DNA of 64,000 nucleotides, taken from positions 1 through 64,000 of the forward strand of contig JAWKQN010000012.1 in the NCBI GenBank assembly GCA_041390125.1, read 5' to 3'. A program made the position numbers and the translations under genes. This DNA comes from Gemmatimonadota bacterium (lineage in GTDB: Bacteria > Gemmatimonadota > Gemmatimonadetes > Longimicrobiales > Gaopeijiaceae). Of this stretch, positions 26,462-35,250 are shown piece by piece. A model generated the notes under the pieces. That model worked only from the letters and a program-made list of their open reading frames with translations. It was not told the origin of the DNA and ran no database searches. The stretch's first letter is position 1. Each line of letters starts with the position of its first letter.

Positions 26462-26591
26462 GCCCGGTCCGCTGCCGTGGGTGGACGTCGGGCGGGTCGG
26501 CAGGCATCGTCCGGCGGTGGGGCAGATGGGGGAGCGAAGCGCGCGCGACCGAGCGCGCCGTGCTGCGGACTCCGGATGAAGGAACGCCTGC

Positions 26592-27068
26592 CTACGGGTT
26601 CAGCTGGTGGATCCGCACGTTGAGCGCGGAGGCCAGCGAGACCCAGACGAGGTAGGGGAGCAGGAGCAGCCCGGCCACGGTATCCAGCCGCCAGAACACG
26701 ACGAGCGTGGCGCAGACGGCCAGCCAGAGCGCCAGCACCACGGGAATGGCCGCGCCCGGTCGGCGCAGCAGGAAGAACACCGGCGACCACGCGGCGTTGA
26801 GCGCCAGCTGGACCGCGAAGAGCACCCAGGGCAGGGCGCCCACCCCACTGCCGTTCACGTCGATGCTCCAGACGCGGTACAGCGCATAGCCCATCATCAG
26901 GTACAGCACCGTCCACACGGGTCCGAACACCCACGACGGGGGTGTGAACCAGGGCTTGCGCAGCCGGGGATACCAGTCGCGCACGCCCGCCGAGGTCACC
27001 CAGCCGCTCAGGATCCCGATGCCGAGCGGGACCAGCAACGCGACGGCGAGCCGGACGCCGTCGCTCAC
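26592..27068 (-). CDS. tspO: TspO/MBR tryptophan-rich sensory protein
   Basis: A 158-residue protein from GTG 27068, two bases after the hemN stop. It has five predicted helices, many tryptophans and the family motifs KPWFTPPSWVFGPVWTVLYL and NAAWSPVFF. TspO binds porphyrins and cholesterol-like ligands; in Rhodobacter it is an outer-membrane protein that modulates photosynthesis gene expression in response to oxygen (established for that genus). Here it is the distal gene of bchJ-bchE-hemN, so a tetrapyrrole-handling or sensing role fits. Leftward reading, convergent with the LEA-like lipoprotein gene. Confidence 0.93.
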   Translation of the reverse strand: MSDGVRLAVALLVPLGIGILSGWVTSAGVRDWYPRLRKPWFTPPSWVFGPVWTVLYLMMGYALYRVWSIDVNGSGVGALPWVLFAVQLALNAAWSPVFFLLRRPGAAIPVVLALWLAVCATLVVFWRLDTVAGLLLLPYLVWVSLASALNVRIHQLNP

Positions 27069-27069
27069 G

Positions 27070-28467
27070 TCACACCGTGGCGGAGAAGGCCGGGCGCTCG
27101 GTGGGGGACGCGTGCAGGTGGGCGTCGAAGGCCATGGCGATGTTCCGGACGTAGTAGCGGCCCACGGGAGTCACCGTGACGGCCTCGTCCTCGACGCACA
27201 CCAGACCATCGTCGACCAGCGGCGCGAGGCGCGCGAACGCGTCGGGAAGCGCCTCGGCGGGCCCGATGCCGAATTCGTCCACCGTGAGGTCCGATGGGAT
27301 CTCCAGATTGCACATGAGGTGCTCGATCACCCGCGCCCGCAGCCGATCGTCGCGCGTCATCTGCAGGCCACGCACGATCGGGAAGCCGCGGTCATCCAAC
27401 GCGCGCTGATACCCCGCCAGACTGGCGTCGTTCTGCACATAGCGTCCGGCGAGCTGCCCGATGCCCGACACCCCGAACGCGATCAGGTCGTCCCCGCCTC
27501 CGGTGGTGTAGCCCATGAACGTGCGCCGGAGCGTCTTGTGCCGTGCGGCGCGCGCCAGCTCGTCGTCCGCGCGGGCGAAATGGTCCAGACCCACCCAGGT
27601 CCAGCCGGCCCCTTCGAGACGTTCCACGGCGTCGAGCAGCATCTCCAACCGCTCCGGCGCGCCCGGGAGCTCGTCGTCGTCGATGGCTCGCTGGTTGGGC
27701 CGGAGCGCCGGGACGTGGGCATAGGCGAACGTCGCGATCCGGTCCGGGCCCAGGGCCAGGATGCGGTCCAGCGTGCGGGCGAACGTCTGCCGCGTCTGGC
27801 GGGGGAGCCCGTAGACGAGGTCCAGGTTCACGCTGGTGAAGCCCGCGCGTCGGCACCCCTCGTACAGGCCGACCGTCTCTTCGTCCGATTGCAGCCGGCC
27901 GATCGCCGTCTGCACACCGGGGTCGAAGTCCTGCACCCCCAGGCTGACGCGGGTGAAGCCCAACGTGCGCAGGAAGGCGGGCAGACCCGGCCGCGCGATC
28001 CGCGGGTCGAGCTCGATCCCGATCTCGGCGTCCCCGAGCGCAAAGACGCTGCTCAACCGGGACAACAACCGGTCGGTCTGGGCGTCGTCCAGGAAGTTGG
28101 GCGTCCCGCCACCCCAGTGCAGCTGGGCCACGCGGCGTCCGGTCCCGACGATCTCCACCACCCGACCGATCTCCGCCTCGAGGTGGTCCAGGTAGGCGTC
28201 CACGATCTCGGTGCGGTGGGTGACCATCGCATTGCAGCCGCAATACCAGCAGCGCCGTCCACAGAAGGGGATGTGCACGTACACGGACAGGTCGCGGCTC
28301 GGGTGACGGGCCACCTCGTCGAGCGCGTCTTCGTAGTCCGCCCCGTCGAAGCCGGCGTCCCAATACGGGACGGTGGGATAGCTGGTGTAGCGCGGCCCGG
28401 CTCCGGCGTACCGCTCGCGGCGGACCTGGACCTCCGTCCGCCGGTGCGAGGCGGCGGGCGCGATCAT
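27070..28467 (-). CDS. hemN: Oxygen-independent coproporphyrinogen III oxidase HemN
   Basis: A 465-residue radical-SAM enzyme. The cluster-binding cysteines are C69-x3-C73-x2-C76 in HIPFCGRRCWYCGC, preceded by RYTSYPTVPYW as in true HemN. The HWGGGTPNFL, GVQDFDP and FMGYTT motifs also fit HemN rather than HemW. It converts coproporphyrinogen III to protoporphyrinogen IX without oxygen. The ATG overlaps the bchE stop (ATGA), coupling it to the anaerobic cyclase. An oxygen-dependent counterpart, hemF, lies 7 kb away. Confidence 0.96.
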   Translation of the reverse strand: MIAPAASHRRTEVQVRRERYAGAGPRYTSYPTVPYWDAGFDGADYEDALDEVARHPSRDLSVYVHIPFCGRRCWYCGCNAMVTHRTEIVDAYLDHLEAEIGRVVEIVGTGRRVAQLHWGGGTPNFLDDAQTDRLLSRLSSVFALGDAEIGIELDPRIARPGLPAFLRTLGFTRVSLGVQDFDPGVQTAIGRLQSDEETVGLYEGCRRAGFTSVNLDLVYGLPRQTRQTFARTLDRILALGPDRIATFAYAHVPALRPNQRAIDDDELPGAPERLEMLLDAVERLEGAGWTWVGLDHFARADDELARAARHKTLRRTFMGYTTGGGDDLIAFGVSGIGQLAGRYVQNDASLAGYQRALDDRGFPIVRGLQMTRDDRLRARVIEHLMCNLEIPSDLTVDEFGIGPAEALPDAFARLAPLVDDGLVCVEDEAVTVTPVGRYYVRNIAMAFDAHLHASPTERPAFSATV

Positions 28468-30146
28468 ACGCGCGCCTCTTCGGGCGCCGCGTCCGCCCCG
28501 TCCGTCACCAGGGACGCGGCCCGGGCGCGCGCCCGCTGACGGGAGAAGCCGCGCGGATCGAGGAACTCGTCGATCTGGGCGTCGTCTCCGGCGGCCACCC
28601 CGGCGCTTTCGCCGTCCGTGGGGCAGGAGCGCACGTTGCGGCGCGGCCGCTCGGCCGAGATCTGCACCAGTTGCTCCTGGGAGAGCACCTTGTCGGGATC
28701 GAACTTCCAGTCGATGTCCTTCTGCCCGTAGAAGTTGATCCGGCCCAGATCGTAGAAGCGCCGCTCCATGCTGCTCTTCAGGAACGCCTTCAGACACCCC
28801 AGCATGTAGCGGCGCTTGAACGGATCCTTGATCCAGGGATAGCTCAGGAACGACTTCCGCATGTAGAAGCGCCGATAGTTCTTCATGACGCCCTGCAACA
28901 CCTCGCCCCGGGTCATCATCTCCGGCTTCATGATCGGGGTCACGAAGTTGTAGCGGGAGTAGTCGCGGACCTCGACCTTGTCTCCCAGCTCCTCGAAGAG
29001 GTCGGAGAACGGCCAGGGGGTGTACATGTTCCAGTTCACCATGTCGGCTCCCCAGTCGAGGGCGTACCGGTAGGTATCCTCGATGGTCTCCGGCGTCTCG
29101 TTCTCGAGGCCGATGATGAACTGGGCCTCCGCCACAATGCCTGCCTCGCGCAGCAGACGGATGGCCTTCTTGTTCTGCTGGATCGTCGTCTCCTTGCGGA
29201 AGCGCTCCAGGTTGAGCTGGGCCGAGGCCTCCGTGCCCAACGACACGTGGACGAGGCCGGCCTTGCGGTAGAACGGCAGCAGCTCCTCGTCGCGCAGGAT
29301 GTCGGTGACGCGGGTGTTGATGCCCCAGTGGATGCCCAGGTCCCGGTCGATCAGCTCCTGGCAGAGCTCCACGAACTTCTTGCGGTGGATCGTGGGCTCC
29401 TCGTCCGCCAGGATGAAGAAGCCGACGTCGTGGTCGCGCACGAGCGTCTCGATCTCGTCCACGAAGCTCTTTGGGGAGCGGACGCGGTAGGTGCGCCAGA
29501 ACTTCCACTGCGAGCAGAAGGAGCAGGTGAAGGGGCAGCCGCGGGCGAAGTTGGGGATCGCGACCCGTACGCCCAGGGGGATGTACGTGTACTTGTCCCA
29601 CTCCAGGATGCCCCAGTCGGGCGTGAGGCTGTCCAGGTCCTGGATCGGAGGGTGGGCCGGCGTGGCCACCGCGCGCCCGTTCTCCAGGTAGGCGATCCCG
29701 CGGATGGAGGCACGGTCGCGCTCCAGGGTGCCGGCCGCGGCCGCGCGCACCAGCTCCACGAGCACCTCCTCGCCCTCCCCCCGGACGATGTAGTCCACCT
29801 GCGGCGCTTCCGTCAGGACCTGGCCGTACATGAAGGTGGCGTGTGTGCCGCCGAGCACGGTGATGGCCTCCGGGTGCACGCGTTTGGCGATCTCCAGTGT
29901 CTTCTGCGCCTGGTAGATGGAGGGCGTGATGCACGTGCACAGGATCATGTCGGGCCGATCCTCCGCCAGCAGCCGCTCCAGCGCCTCGTCGTCGATGTGG
30001 TTGGTCATCGCGTCGATGAAGCGGATGTCCGTGAACCCGGCGCGCTTCAACGCTCCGGCCAGATAGGCCACCCAGGCGGGCGGCCAGTTGCCCGCGATCT
30101 CGGCGCCGCCGGAATGGTAGTTCGGATGGATCAGCACCAGTCGCAT
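28464..30146 (-). CDS. bchE: Anaerobic Mg-protoporphyrin IX monomethyl ester cyclase BchE
   Basis: A 560-residue B12-binding radical-SAM enzyme. The first about 150 residues form the cobalamin-binding domain (SGGAEIAGNWPPAWVAYLAG, VLGGTHATF). The radical-SAM cluster is C204-x3-C208-x2-C211 (GCPFTCSFC). It makes the fifth (E) ring from Mg-protoporphyrin monomethyl ester using water as oxygen donor under anoxic conditions. A basic, alanine-rich C-terminal tail of about 60 residues is less conserved. It is followed by hemN (ATGA) and preceded by bchJ ten bases upstream, so these share a promoter. Confidence 0.97.
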   Translation of the reverse strand: MRLVLIHPNYHSGGAEIAGNWPPAWVAYLAGALKRAGFTDIRFIDAMTNHIDDEALERLLAEDRPDMILCTCITPSIYQAQKTLEIAKRVHPEAITVLGGTHATFMYGQVLTEAPQVDYIVRGEGEEVLVELVRAAAAGTLERDRASIRGIAYLENGRAVATPAHPPIQDLDSLTPDWGILEWDKYTYIPLGVRVAIPNFARGCPFTCSFCSQWKFWRTYRVRSPKSFVDEIETLVRDHDVGFFILADEEPTIHRKKFVELCQELIDRDLGIHWGINTRVTDILRDEELLPFYRKAGLVHVSLGTEASAQLNLERFRKETTIQQNKKAIRLLREAGIVAEAQFIIGLENETPETIEDTYRYALDWGADMVNWNMYTPWPFSDLFEELGDKVEVRDYSRYNFVTPIMKPEMMTRGEVLQGVMKNYRRFYMRKSFLSYPWIKDPFKRRYMLGCLKAFLKSSMERRFYDLGRINFYGQKDIDWKFDPDKVLSQEQLVQISAERPRRNVRSCPTDGESAGVAAGDDAQIDEFLDPRGFSRQRARARAASLVTDGADAAPEEARV

Positions 30147-30156
30147 GAGAGCTCTC

Positions 30157-30789
30157 CTACCGGACGTGGAGATCGGCCCGATCCTCGTCGAGCCAGACCA
30201 GGAATGCGCACTCCGTGTCGCCGCAAGCGACGCAGTGCGTTTCGCGCACGCGTAGCCGTGCGTCGATGAGCGAAGTCAGCAGCGTCTCGAACGCGCCTTC
30301 GTAGAAGCTTCCCAGGACGCGCTCGGTGTGGCAGCCGTGGCAGGTCGGGGCGCCCGAGAGCCGGAGGACGAGGGGCGGACCCCGCTCCACCCGGAACGCG
30401 GCGCTGCCCGCGAAGGTCCAGGCGTGCCGCGCGAATGCACGCAGCAACACCGGCAGAGCGATCCGGCGGGGCAGGGTCCGCAGCAGGAACCGGATGGGAG
30501 CCGGGATCCGGTGGGCACGCACGTAGTCGGCGGTTGCGACCCCCGCTTCCTTCAGGAGCCGGTCGGACTCGGAGGGGGAGTACGCCCGGCGGACCTCGGC
30601 CGTCAGCGCGCGGAACCACGCTTCCGGGATCATGCCCGGGGGAAGGGCCTCGGGCACGCCCGCGGCCCGCGCCAACGCGGCCGCCCGCAAGGGACCATCG
30701 GCGGCGGTCACCCGTTCCAGCAGCCGGATCACGGCGTTCGGACCGATGCGGGGCGTGGCCGTTGCCCCGGGAGACGACGCCTCCCGCAC
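30157..30789 (-). CDS. bchJ: BchJ, V4R-domain bacteriochlorophyll 4-vinyl reductase-family protein
   Basis: 210 residues from GTG 30789, which has an AAGGAG ribosome site seven bases upstream; this length matches known BchJ (about 210). Longer readings to ATG 30885 or 30894 would start inside the promoter/operator described separately, so they are rejected. The N-terminal half matches BchJ (VIRLLERVTAADGPLRAAAL). The C-terminal V4R domain keeps the metal-type cysteines (APTCHGCHTERVLGSFYEG, CVACGDTECAFLVW). BchJ was named a vinyl reductase, but later work in Rhodobacter argues it is an accessory or substrate carrier. It leads the bchJ-bchE-hemN-tspO operon. Confidence 0.88.
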   Translation of the reverse strand: MREASSPGATATPRIGPNAVIRLLERVTAADGPLRAAALARAAGVPEALPPGMIPEAWFRALTAEVRRAYSPSESDRLLKEAGVATADYVRAHRIPAPIRFLLRTLPRRIALPVLLRAFARHAWTFAGSAAFRVERGPPLVLRLSGAPTCHGCHTERVLGSFYEGAFETLLTSLIDARLRVRETHCVACGDTECAFLVWLDEDRADLHVR

Positions 30790-30876
30790 CTCGCGCTCCT
30801 TCTGCACGCCGGGCTTCCGTCCTGCCACGCCTGAGCGTCCTTCCCGGGACCCGCCTGCGACCCGGTCCGACTGTCC

Positions 30877-30915
30877 ATCATACATTACGATCATATGTGT
30901 AATGCAAGACTTACA
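30877..30915 (-). promoter_or_regulatory. bchJ promoter with PpsR-type palindrome
   Basis: On the leftward strand TGTAAGTCTTGCATTACA (30915-30898) is TGT-N12-ACA with a longer TGTAA...TTACA symmetry, the PpsR/CrtJ consensus type. The palindrome contains a possible -35 (TTGCAT, 30907-30902). TATGAT at 30882-30877 could be the -10, though the 19-base spacing is long. A second inverted repeat (CATTAC...GTAATG) overlaps it. The very AT-rich base content stands out from its surroundings. Confidence 0.6.
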
Positions 30916-30959
30916 GACGGCCCGCCAGTCGGGAATTTCCCCTCACGGCGGTGGGGCGT

Positions 30960-31967
30960 TCACCCGCGCAGCAGCGGGCCCTTGAAGACGCGGAAGAGGA
31001 ACCAGAAGGCGGGCAACAGCAGGATCGCCCCTCCGCCCAGGATGCCGAGGGCGATGCGCAGGACGATGGGATCGGCGGCCGCCTCCTCGACCGTGAGGCA
31101 TCCCACGACGATCCAGGGGTGCAGGGCCAGCCCCCATCCGAGGAGGATCAGGGCGGACGAGGACGCGGCGAAGACCCGGGCCCACCGGAAGCGACGGACC
31201 CACAGGGAGCGGAGCCCGCCGAGGAGGGCGAGCACACCGGCCGCCACGCCCAGGAGTCCCTCGCGGCTCGACCAGAGGTGATCGGCGACCTCGCGGGCCT
31301 CGATCAGGGCGAGCAGGGCCGTTGCCGCCCCGGTGAGCAGGACGCCGGCGCCGGACGCCAGGGCGCGGCGCCGGAAGTCCTCCACGAGCTCGGGGTCGTC
31401 GGTGTCCAGCGTGAGGTAGGTGGCGGCCAGGAACGCGAACAGGGCCAGGGCGAACAGACCCACGGCGAAGGGGAACGGGTGCAGCCAGGGGCGGAAGAAG
31501 GCCCCCAGGTCGCGCGGCGGCGTGCCGCACTCGATCGAGCCCATGGAGATGGTGCCCACGATCACGCCGAGCGTGATCGGCGTGACGAGGCTGCTGACCG
31601 AGAAGACCAGCTGCCACCCCGGAGCGGCGCGCTCCTCCTCTTCGGTGGTCTTGCGGATCACGAATGCCGAGCCCCGCAACACGATGCCGATCAGCATGAC
31701 GGTCAGCGGCACGTGCAGGTGCGTCAGCACGAGGGCGAACGCGGAGGGGAAGGCGGTGAAGAGCAGCACGACCGCCACGATCATCCAGATGTGGTTCGCC
31801 TCCCAGACCGGCGCGATCGCATGGGAGATCGTGCGGCGTTGTGCGTCGGCGCGGGGCCCGCGCGCGAGCAGGTCCCACACGCCGCCGCCGAAGTCCGCGC
31901 CGGCCAGGGGCACGTAGATCATCAGGCACACCAGGATCCCACCGGCGACGACCTCGGGGAGCGTCAT
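30960..31967 (-). CDS. cydB: Cytochrome bd-type quinol oxidase subunit II
   Basis: A 335-residue membrane protein with about nine hydrophobic helices. Family motifs are YVPLAGADFGGGVWDLLARG, APVWEANHIWMIVAVVLLF and FWFLFRVFKG at the C-terminus. It pairs with CydA and holds no hemes itself. The ATG overlaps the cydA stop (ATGA). No small CydX-like frame was found downstream. It ends only about 45 bases before the bchJ operator, so it sits inside the photosynthesis cluster. Confidence 0.95.
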   Translation of the reverse strand: MTLPEVVAGGILVCLMIYVPLAGADFGGGVWDLLARGPRADAQRRTISHAIAPVWEANHIWMIVAVVLLFTAFPSAFALVLTHLHVPLTVMLIGIVLRGSAFVIRKTTEEEERAAPGWQLVFSVSSLVTPITLGVIVGTISMGSIECGTPPRDLGAFFRPWLHPFPFAVGLFALALFAFLAATYLTLDTDDPELVEDFRRRALASGAGVLLTGAATALLALIEAREVADHLWSSREGLLGVAAGVLALLGGLRSLWVRRFRWARVFAASSSALILLGWGLALHPWIVVGCLTVEEAAADPIVLRIALGILGGGAILLLPAFWFLFRVFKGPLLRG

Positions 31968-33280
31968 GATCCCGACTCCACCTGCGCCCGGCGCTCCTCG
32001 GTGCGTGTGATCCGTCCCATCACCAGGACCAGGACGACCGACAGGAGCACGTAGAGCAGCGTGAAGGCCACGAACGGAACGACGAGCCCCGGCATCGGCG
32101 TCACCGCGTCGGCCGTCTTCATCACGCCGTAGATGACCCAGGGCTGCCGGCCCACCTCGGTGACCACCCAGCCCGCCTGGATCGCGAGGAATGCGAGCGG
32201 CCCGGCCGCCACGAACAGGAACAGCAACGGCCGCGCGTCCAGGGCGCGCCGGCGCGCGAGGCGCCACAGGGCGACGAGGCCGAGCCCGGCGAGGAACACA
32301 CCCACGCCGATCATGATCTGGAATCCGAGCCGTACCGGAAGCAGCGGTGGCCACAGCTCCTCCGGGAAGTCCTCGAGACCCTGCACCACGGCGTCCGGCG
32401 AATGGCCGTGGAGCAGGCTGAGTCCGCACGGCACCGCCAGCGCCCAGCGGGTCGTGCGCGTCTCGGCGTCCGGCAGCCCGCCGAGGAGCAGCGGCGCGCA
32501 GGCGCGGGTCTCGAAATGCGCTTCCATGGCGGCCAGCTTGATCGGCTGCTGCTCCCCGACGACGCGGGCGCTGAAGTCACCGCTGATCGGCTGCAGCAGT
32601 GCGGCCACGGCACCGAGGCCCACCGCCAGCCGCAGCCCGGCCTGGTGGAAGCGGTCCCCGGGCCGCCGCAGCAGGCGCCAGGCGTGCAGGGTCGCGGCGC
32701 CGAACCCCGTGGCGACGTAGGCGGCGAGCAAGGCGTGCACGGCGTTGGCGATCCAGAACGGATTGGCCATGGCGGCCACCGGGTCGATCCCCAGCGGTCC
32801 GTCCGGCCCCGCCTCGAAGCCCACCGGCGCGTTCATCCAGCCGTTGACGCTGAGCACGAAGAGCCCTGATGCAGCCCCGCTGAGGGCCACCACGACGCCG
32901 GAGGCGAGGTGGATGCGCGGGGAGACGCGGCCCCACCCGTACAGGTAGATCCCGAGGAAGATGGCTTCGGCGAAGAAGGCCAGCCCCTCCAGGGAGAAGG
33001 GCATGCCGATCAGGGGACCCGCGTACTCCATGAAGGTCGGCCAGAGCAGGCCGAGCTCGAAGGAGAGGACCGTGCCGGAGACGGCGCCGACCGCGAAGAA
33101 GAGCGCCAGCCCGCGGGCCCAGGCGTCGTTCAGGCGGCGGTACAGCGGCGCGCCCGTCCGCAGCCAGGCCACCTCCGCGAGGATCATCAGCAGCGGCAGG
33201 CCGATGCCGATGGACGCGAAGACGATGTGGAAGGCCAGCGAGATGGCCATCTGCGAGCGGGCGGCCAACAGGTCGCTCAT
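31964..33280 (-). CDS. cydA: Cytochrome bd-type quinol oxidase subunit I (short Q-loop)
   Basis: A 438-residue subunit I. H18 (AISLAFHIVF) is the expected heme b595/d axial ligand, and GRQPWVIYG plus MKTADAVTP are the signature near the C-terminus. The protein is short compared with E. coli CydA (about 520), i.e. it lacks the long Q-loop insert and looks like the CioA/cyanide-insensitive type. It reduces oxygen with quinol electrons at high affinity or under low oxygen. A GGAG ribosome site precedes ATG 33280. Placement within the PGC suggests a role in oxygen scavenging or redox poise for phototrophy (inference). Confidence 0.95.
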   Translation of the reverse strand: MSDLLAARSQMAISLAFHIVFASIGIGLPLLMILAEVAWLRTGAPLYRRLNDAWARGLALFFAVGAVSGTVLSFELGLLWPTFMEYAGPLIGMPFSLEGLAFFAEAIFLGIYLYGWGRVSPRIHLASGVVVALSGAASGLFVLSVNGWMNAPVGFEAGPDGPLGIDPVAAMANPFWIANAVHALLAAYVATGFGAATLHAWRLLRRPGDRFHQAGLRLAVGLGAVAALLQPISGDFSARVVGEQQPIKLAAMEAHFETRACAPLLLGGLPDAETRTTRWALAVPCGLSLLHGHSPDAVVQGLEDFPEELWPPLLPVRLGFQIMIGVGVFLAGLGLVALWRLARRRALDARPLLFLFVAAGPLAFLAIQAGWVVTEVGRQPWVIYGVMKTADAVTPMPGLVVPFVAFTLLYVLLSVVLVLVMGRITRTEERRAQVESGS

Positions 33281-33341
33281 CGTCGCTCCGGAAGACGGAA
33301 AGGGGACGGCCGGACGGGGCGGGCGGCGCCGGCCCCCGGGC

Positions 33342-34313
33342 TCATCCGGGTAGCTCGAGCGTCGACGGGGCCCGTGGATCGCCGATGCGTCGGAAGTAGT
33401 GATAGACCAGCAGCACCAGGATCCCGAACGCCATCGCCACGATACCCAGACCGACGTCGTACGGTTTCTCCAGGGTCAGGGAGAAGCGGATGAGGATGGT
33501 GCAGGCCACGAAGCCCGCATTGCGGAAGACCATGCGGTAGTCGTTGGAATGCAGCGTCGACAGGAGCAGGATGAGGACGTCCGAGAAGATCATGACCGTG
33601 AAGAGGTCGACGTAGAACACGGTGCGCACATCGATGGTCGGCGGCGCTCCGCTCCCGGTCCGAGCCACATCCACGACCCACAGGCCCAGGTTCCAGGCGG
33701 CCAGGCCGATGAACAGCAGGGCCAGCAGGAGGGAGGTGGCCTTCTTCCGCAGGATGAAGTCACGCACCGGCGGCGAGATCTCGCGCAGCGGTGTGCGCCA
33801 ACGCGCGTCACGCCGGCGTACGTCGGAGAAGACCGCCACCAGCAGGAACATGAGGAGCCCACCCCCCATGTCGGTCAGCACATCGGCGAACTCTGCGAAG
33901 CGCTCGCGCACCACCTGGAAGCTCTCGAACAGCGAGATGTCCTTGAACACGTTGCGGATGACGATCAGGGAGACGATCTCGAACTGACGCTGGATGGAAC
34001 CGGTGGTGGACTGCGGGATGGCCAGGATGAGCTGCAGCACCTCGAAGAACAGGATGAAGCTGAACGGGGTGTAGAGCGCATGCAGATAGTTGCGGTCCAG
34101 CTGCGCCAGCGGGCTGCCGCCCACGTCCAGGTTGCGCGCGATGCTGATCAGCCCGAGGTGGAGGGCGAAGCCGCCCACGGCCAGGAGGATGATCCACCGC
34201 TCGAGGCGGTGGACGTGTTCGGTCGTGAAGACACGATCGAACACGCGGGCCAGGCGCGCGGCCGCCGTGGGCGCGTCCGCGACCGCGTCGAGAGGGTCGA
34301 CGTCGGGGCTCAC
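33342..34313 (-). CDS. Conserved-looking polytopic membrane protein, function unknown
   Basis: A 323-residue protein I do not recognise. The reading starts at GTG 34313, seven bases after the cruF stop; a GTG at 34361 would overlap cruF by 41 bases and cannot be excluded. A Pro/Asp-rich N-terminal tail is followed by about six to seven helices: IILLAVGGFALHLGLISIA, YTPFSFILFFEVLQLILAI, GGGLLMFLLVAVF, LLLALLFIGLAAWNLGLWVV, DLFTVMIFSDVLILLLS, and GIVAMAFGILVLLVYHYF. The loop between helices 2 and 3 (FEIVSLIVIRNVFKDISLF) looks well ordered. It lies between cruF and cydA on the same strand, so it is probably cotranscribed with them. Confidence 0.7.
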   Translation of the reverse strand: MSPDVDPLDAVADAPTAAARLARVFDRVFTTEHVHRLERWIILLAVGGFALHLGLISIARNLDVGGSPLAQLDRNYLHALYTPFSFILFFEVLQLILAIPQSTTGSIQRQFEIVSLIVIRNVFKDISLFESFQVVRERFAEFADVLTDMGGGLLMFLLVAVFSDVRRRDARWRTPLREISPPVRDFILRKKATSLLLALLFIGLAAWNLGLWVVDVARTGSGAPPTIDVRTVFYVDLFTVMIFSDVLILLLSTLHSNDYRMVFRNAGFVACTILIRFSLTLEKPYDVGLGIVAMAFGILVLLVYHYFRRIGDPRAPSTLELPG

Positions 34314-34320
34314 GCCGGGC

Positions 34321-35163
34321 TCAGGGGAGGGAGGCGGTGTGGGCCTGGACCCTCTCGGCACCCGGGTGGGCGGCGGCGGTGGATCGCCGCCTGGCCAACC
34401 AGGCCAGTGGCAGACCCGCGCCCATCACGGTGACGGCCACGGCGGGCCAGGCGTGCGCCACAAGGAGCATCGTGACCGGCGTGGCGAGAACGGCGACGTA
34501 GTACCCCTGCAGCCAGGACGCGGGAAGCGCATCCACCCATCGTCCCGCGCCGGCCAGATCCAGCGCGGCCAGGAGGAACAGACCTGTCGCGAACCACCCG
34601 GCCAGGTTGAGCAGCGGCATCCCGTACCAGGACCCGTCCACCTCCCAGACCCAGTACGGGACCAGGTGGCTCATGGCCGGATCGAGCGCGAGGTCCCAGG
34701 CGGTGAGCAGCCAGGCGCCCACCACCCAGGTCCCGACGCGCGGCAGGCCCGGCGAAGCGGCACGCCCCAGCCCGAGCGCGGGAACGCACATGGCGAACCA
34801 GCTGAGCGGGATGAGGGCGGGGACCTCACCCTGGATGCGCCATCCCAGCAGGCCCGTGTAGTGGTACGGGCCGAACGGGAGTCCGGTGGTGGTGCCGAGC
34901 AGCTCGACCCCGAGGCTGAGCAGGAAGACCAGGACCAGCCCTGGAAGCCAGCGCCACCCGGCGGCGCGCCTCAGCGCGATGCCGATCACGACGAGCATGA
35001 GGGCGACCTGACCGCGCGCGAACAGCGCGAACGAGGCGCGATAGAACGCCTGGACCCAGGGATGGTCCGGCACGCGGGTGGGATCGAGGCCGAACAGGCC
35101 GTAGCCGATCGCCGAGACCACGGCGAAGACCCACAGGGCCTGAAGTCCGCGCCGGTCGCTCAC
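34321..35163 (-). CDS. cruF: CruF-type carotenoid 1',2'-hydratase
   Basis: A 280-residue membrane protein (GTG 35163) of the CruF/DUF422 carotenoid hydratase family. Diagnostic stretches are GVELLGTTTGLPFGPYHYT, PLSWFAMC, TAWDLALDPAMS and WYGMPLLNLAGWF. It hydrates the psi end group of gamma-carotene or related acyclic carotenoids at the 1' carbon. Gemmatimonas phototrophica is reported to make oscillol-type glycosylated carotenoids through this enzyme family (from memory). The spirilloxanthin-type crtC/D/F genes of purple bacteria are not in this window. It is divergent from a small zinc-ribbon gene. Confidence 0.88.
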   Translation of the reverse strand: MSDRRGLQALWVFAVVSAIGYGLFGLDPTRVPDHPWVQAFYRASFALFARGQVALMLVVIGIALRRAAGWRWLPGLVLVFLLSLGVELLGTTTGLPFGPYHYTGLLGWRIQGEVPALIPLSWFAMCVPALGLGRAASPGLPRVGTWVVGAWLLTAWDLALDPAMSHLVPYWVWEVDGSWYGMPLLNLAGWFATGLFLLAALDLAGAGRWVDALPASWLQGYYVAVLATPVTMLLVAHAWPAVAVTVMGAGLPLAWLARRRSTAAAHPGAERVQAHTASLP

Positions 35164-35250
35164 GGCCTGCCCCCCGCGCGGGATTGACGCGGACCGGGCG
35201 GCGGCGAGAGCATGTGCGTTCCTCCCGGCCGAGCCTCAGGAGTGGTGAAG

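Noticed and set aside
28468..29940. In-frame upstream extension of hemN through bchE (a 956-codon frame)
   Set aside because: The extension is antisense-like Arg/Pro/Gly-rich sequence in another frame of bchE. HemN starts at ATG 28467 with ATGA coupling and the family N-terminus.
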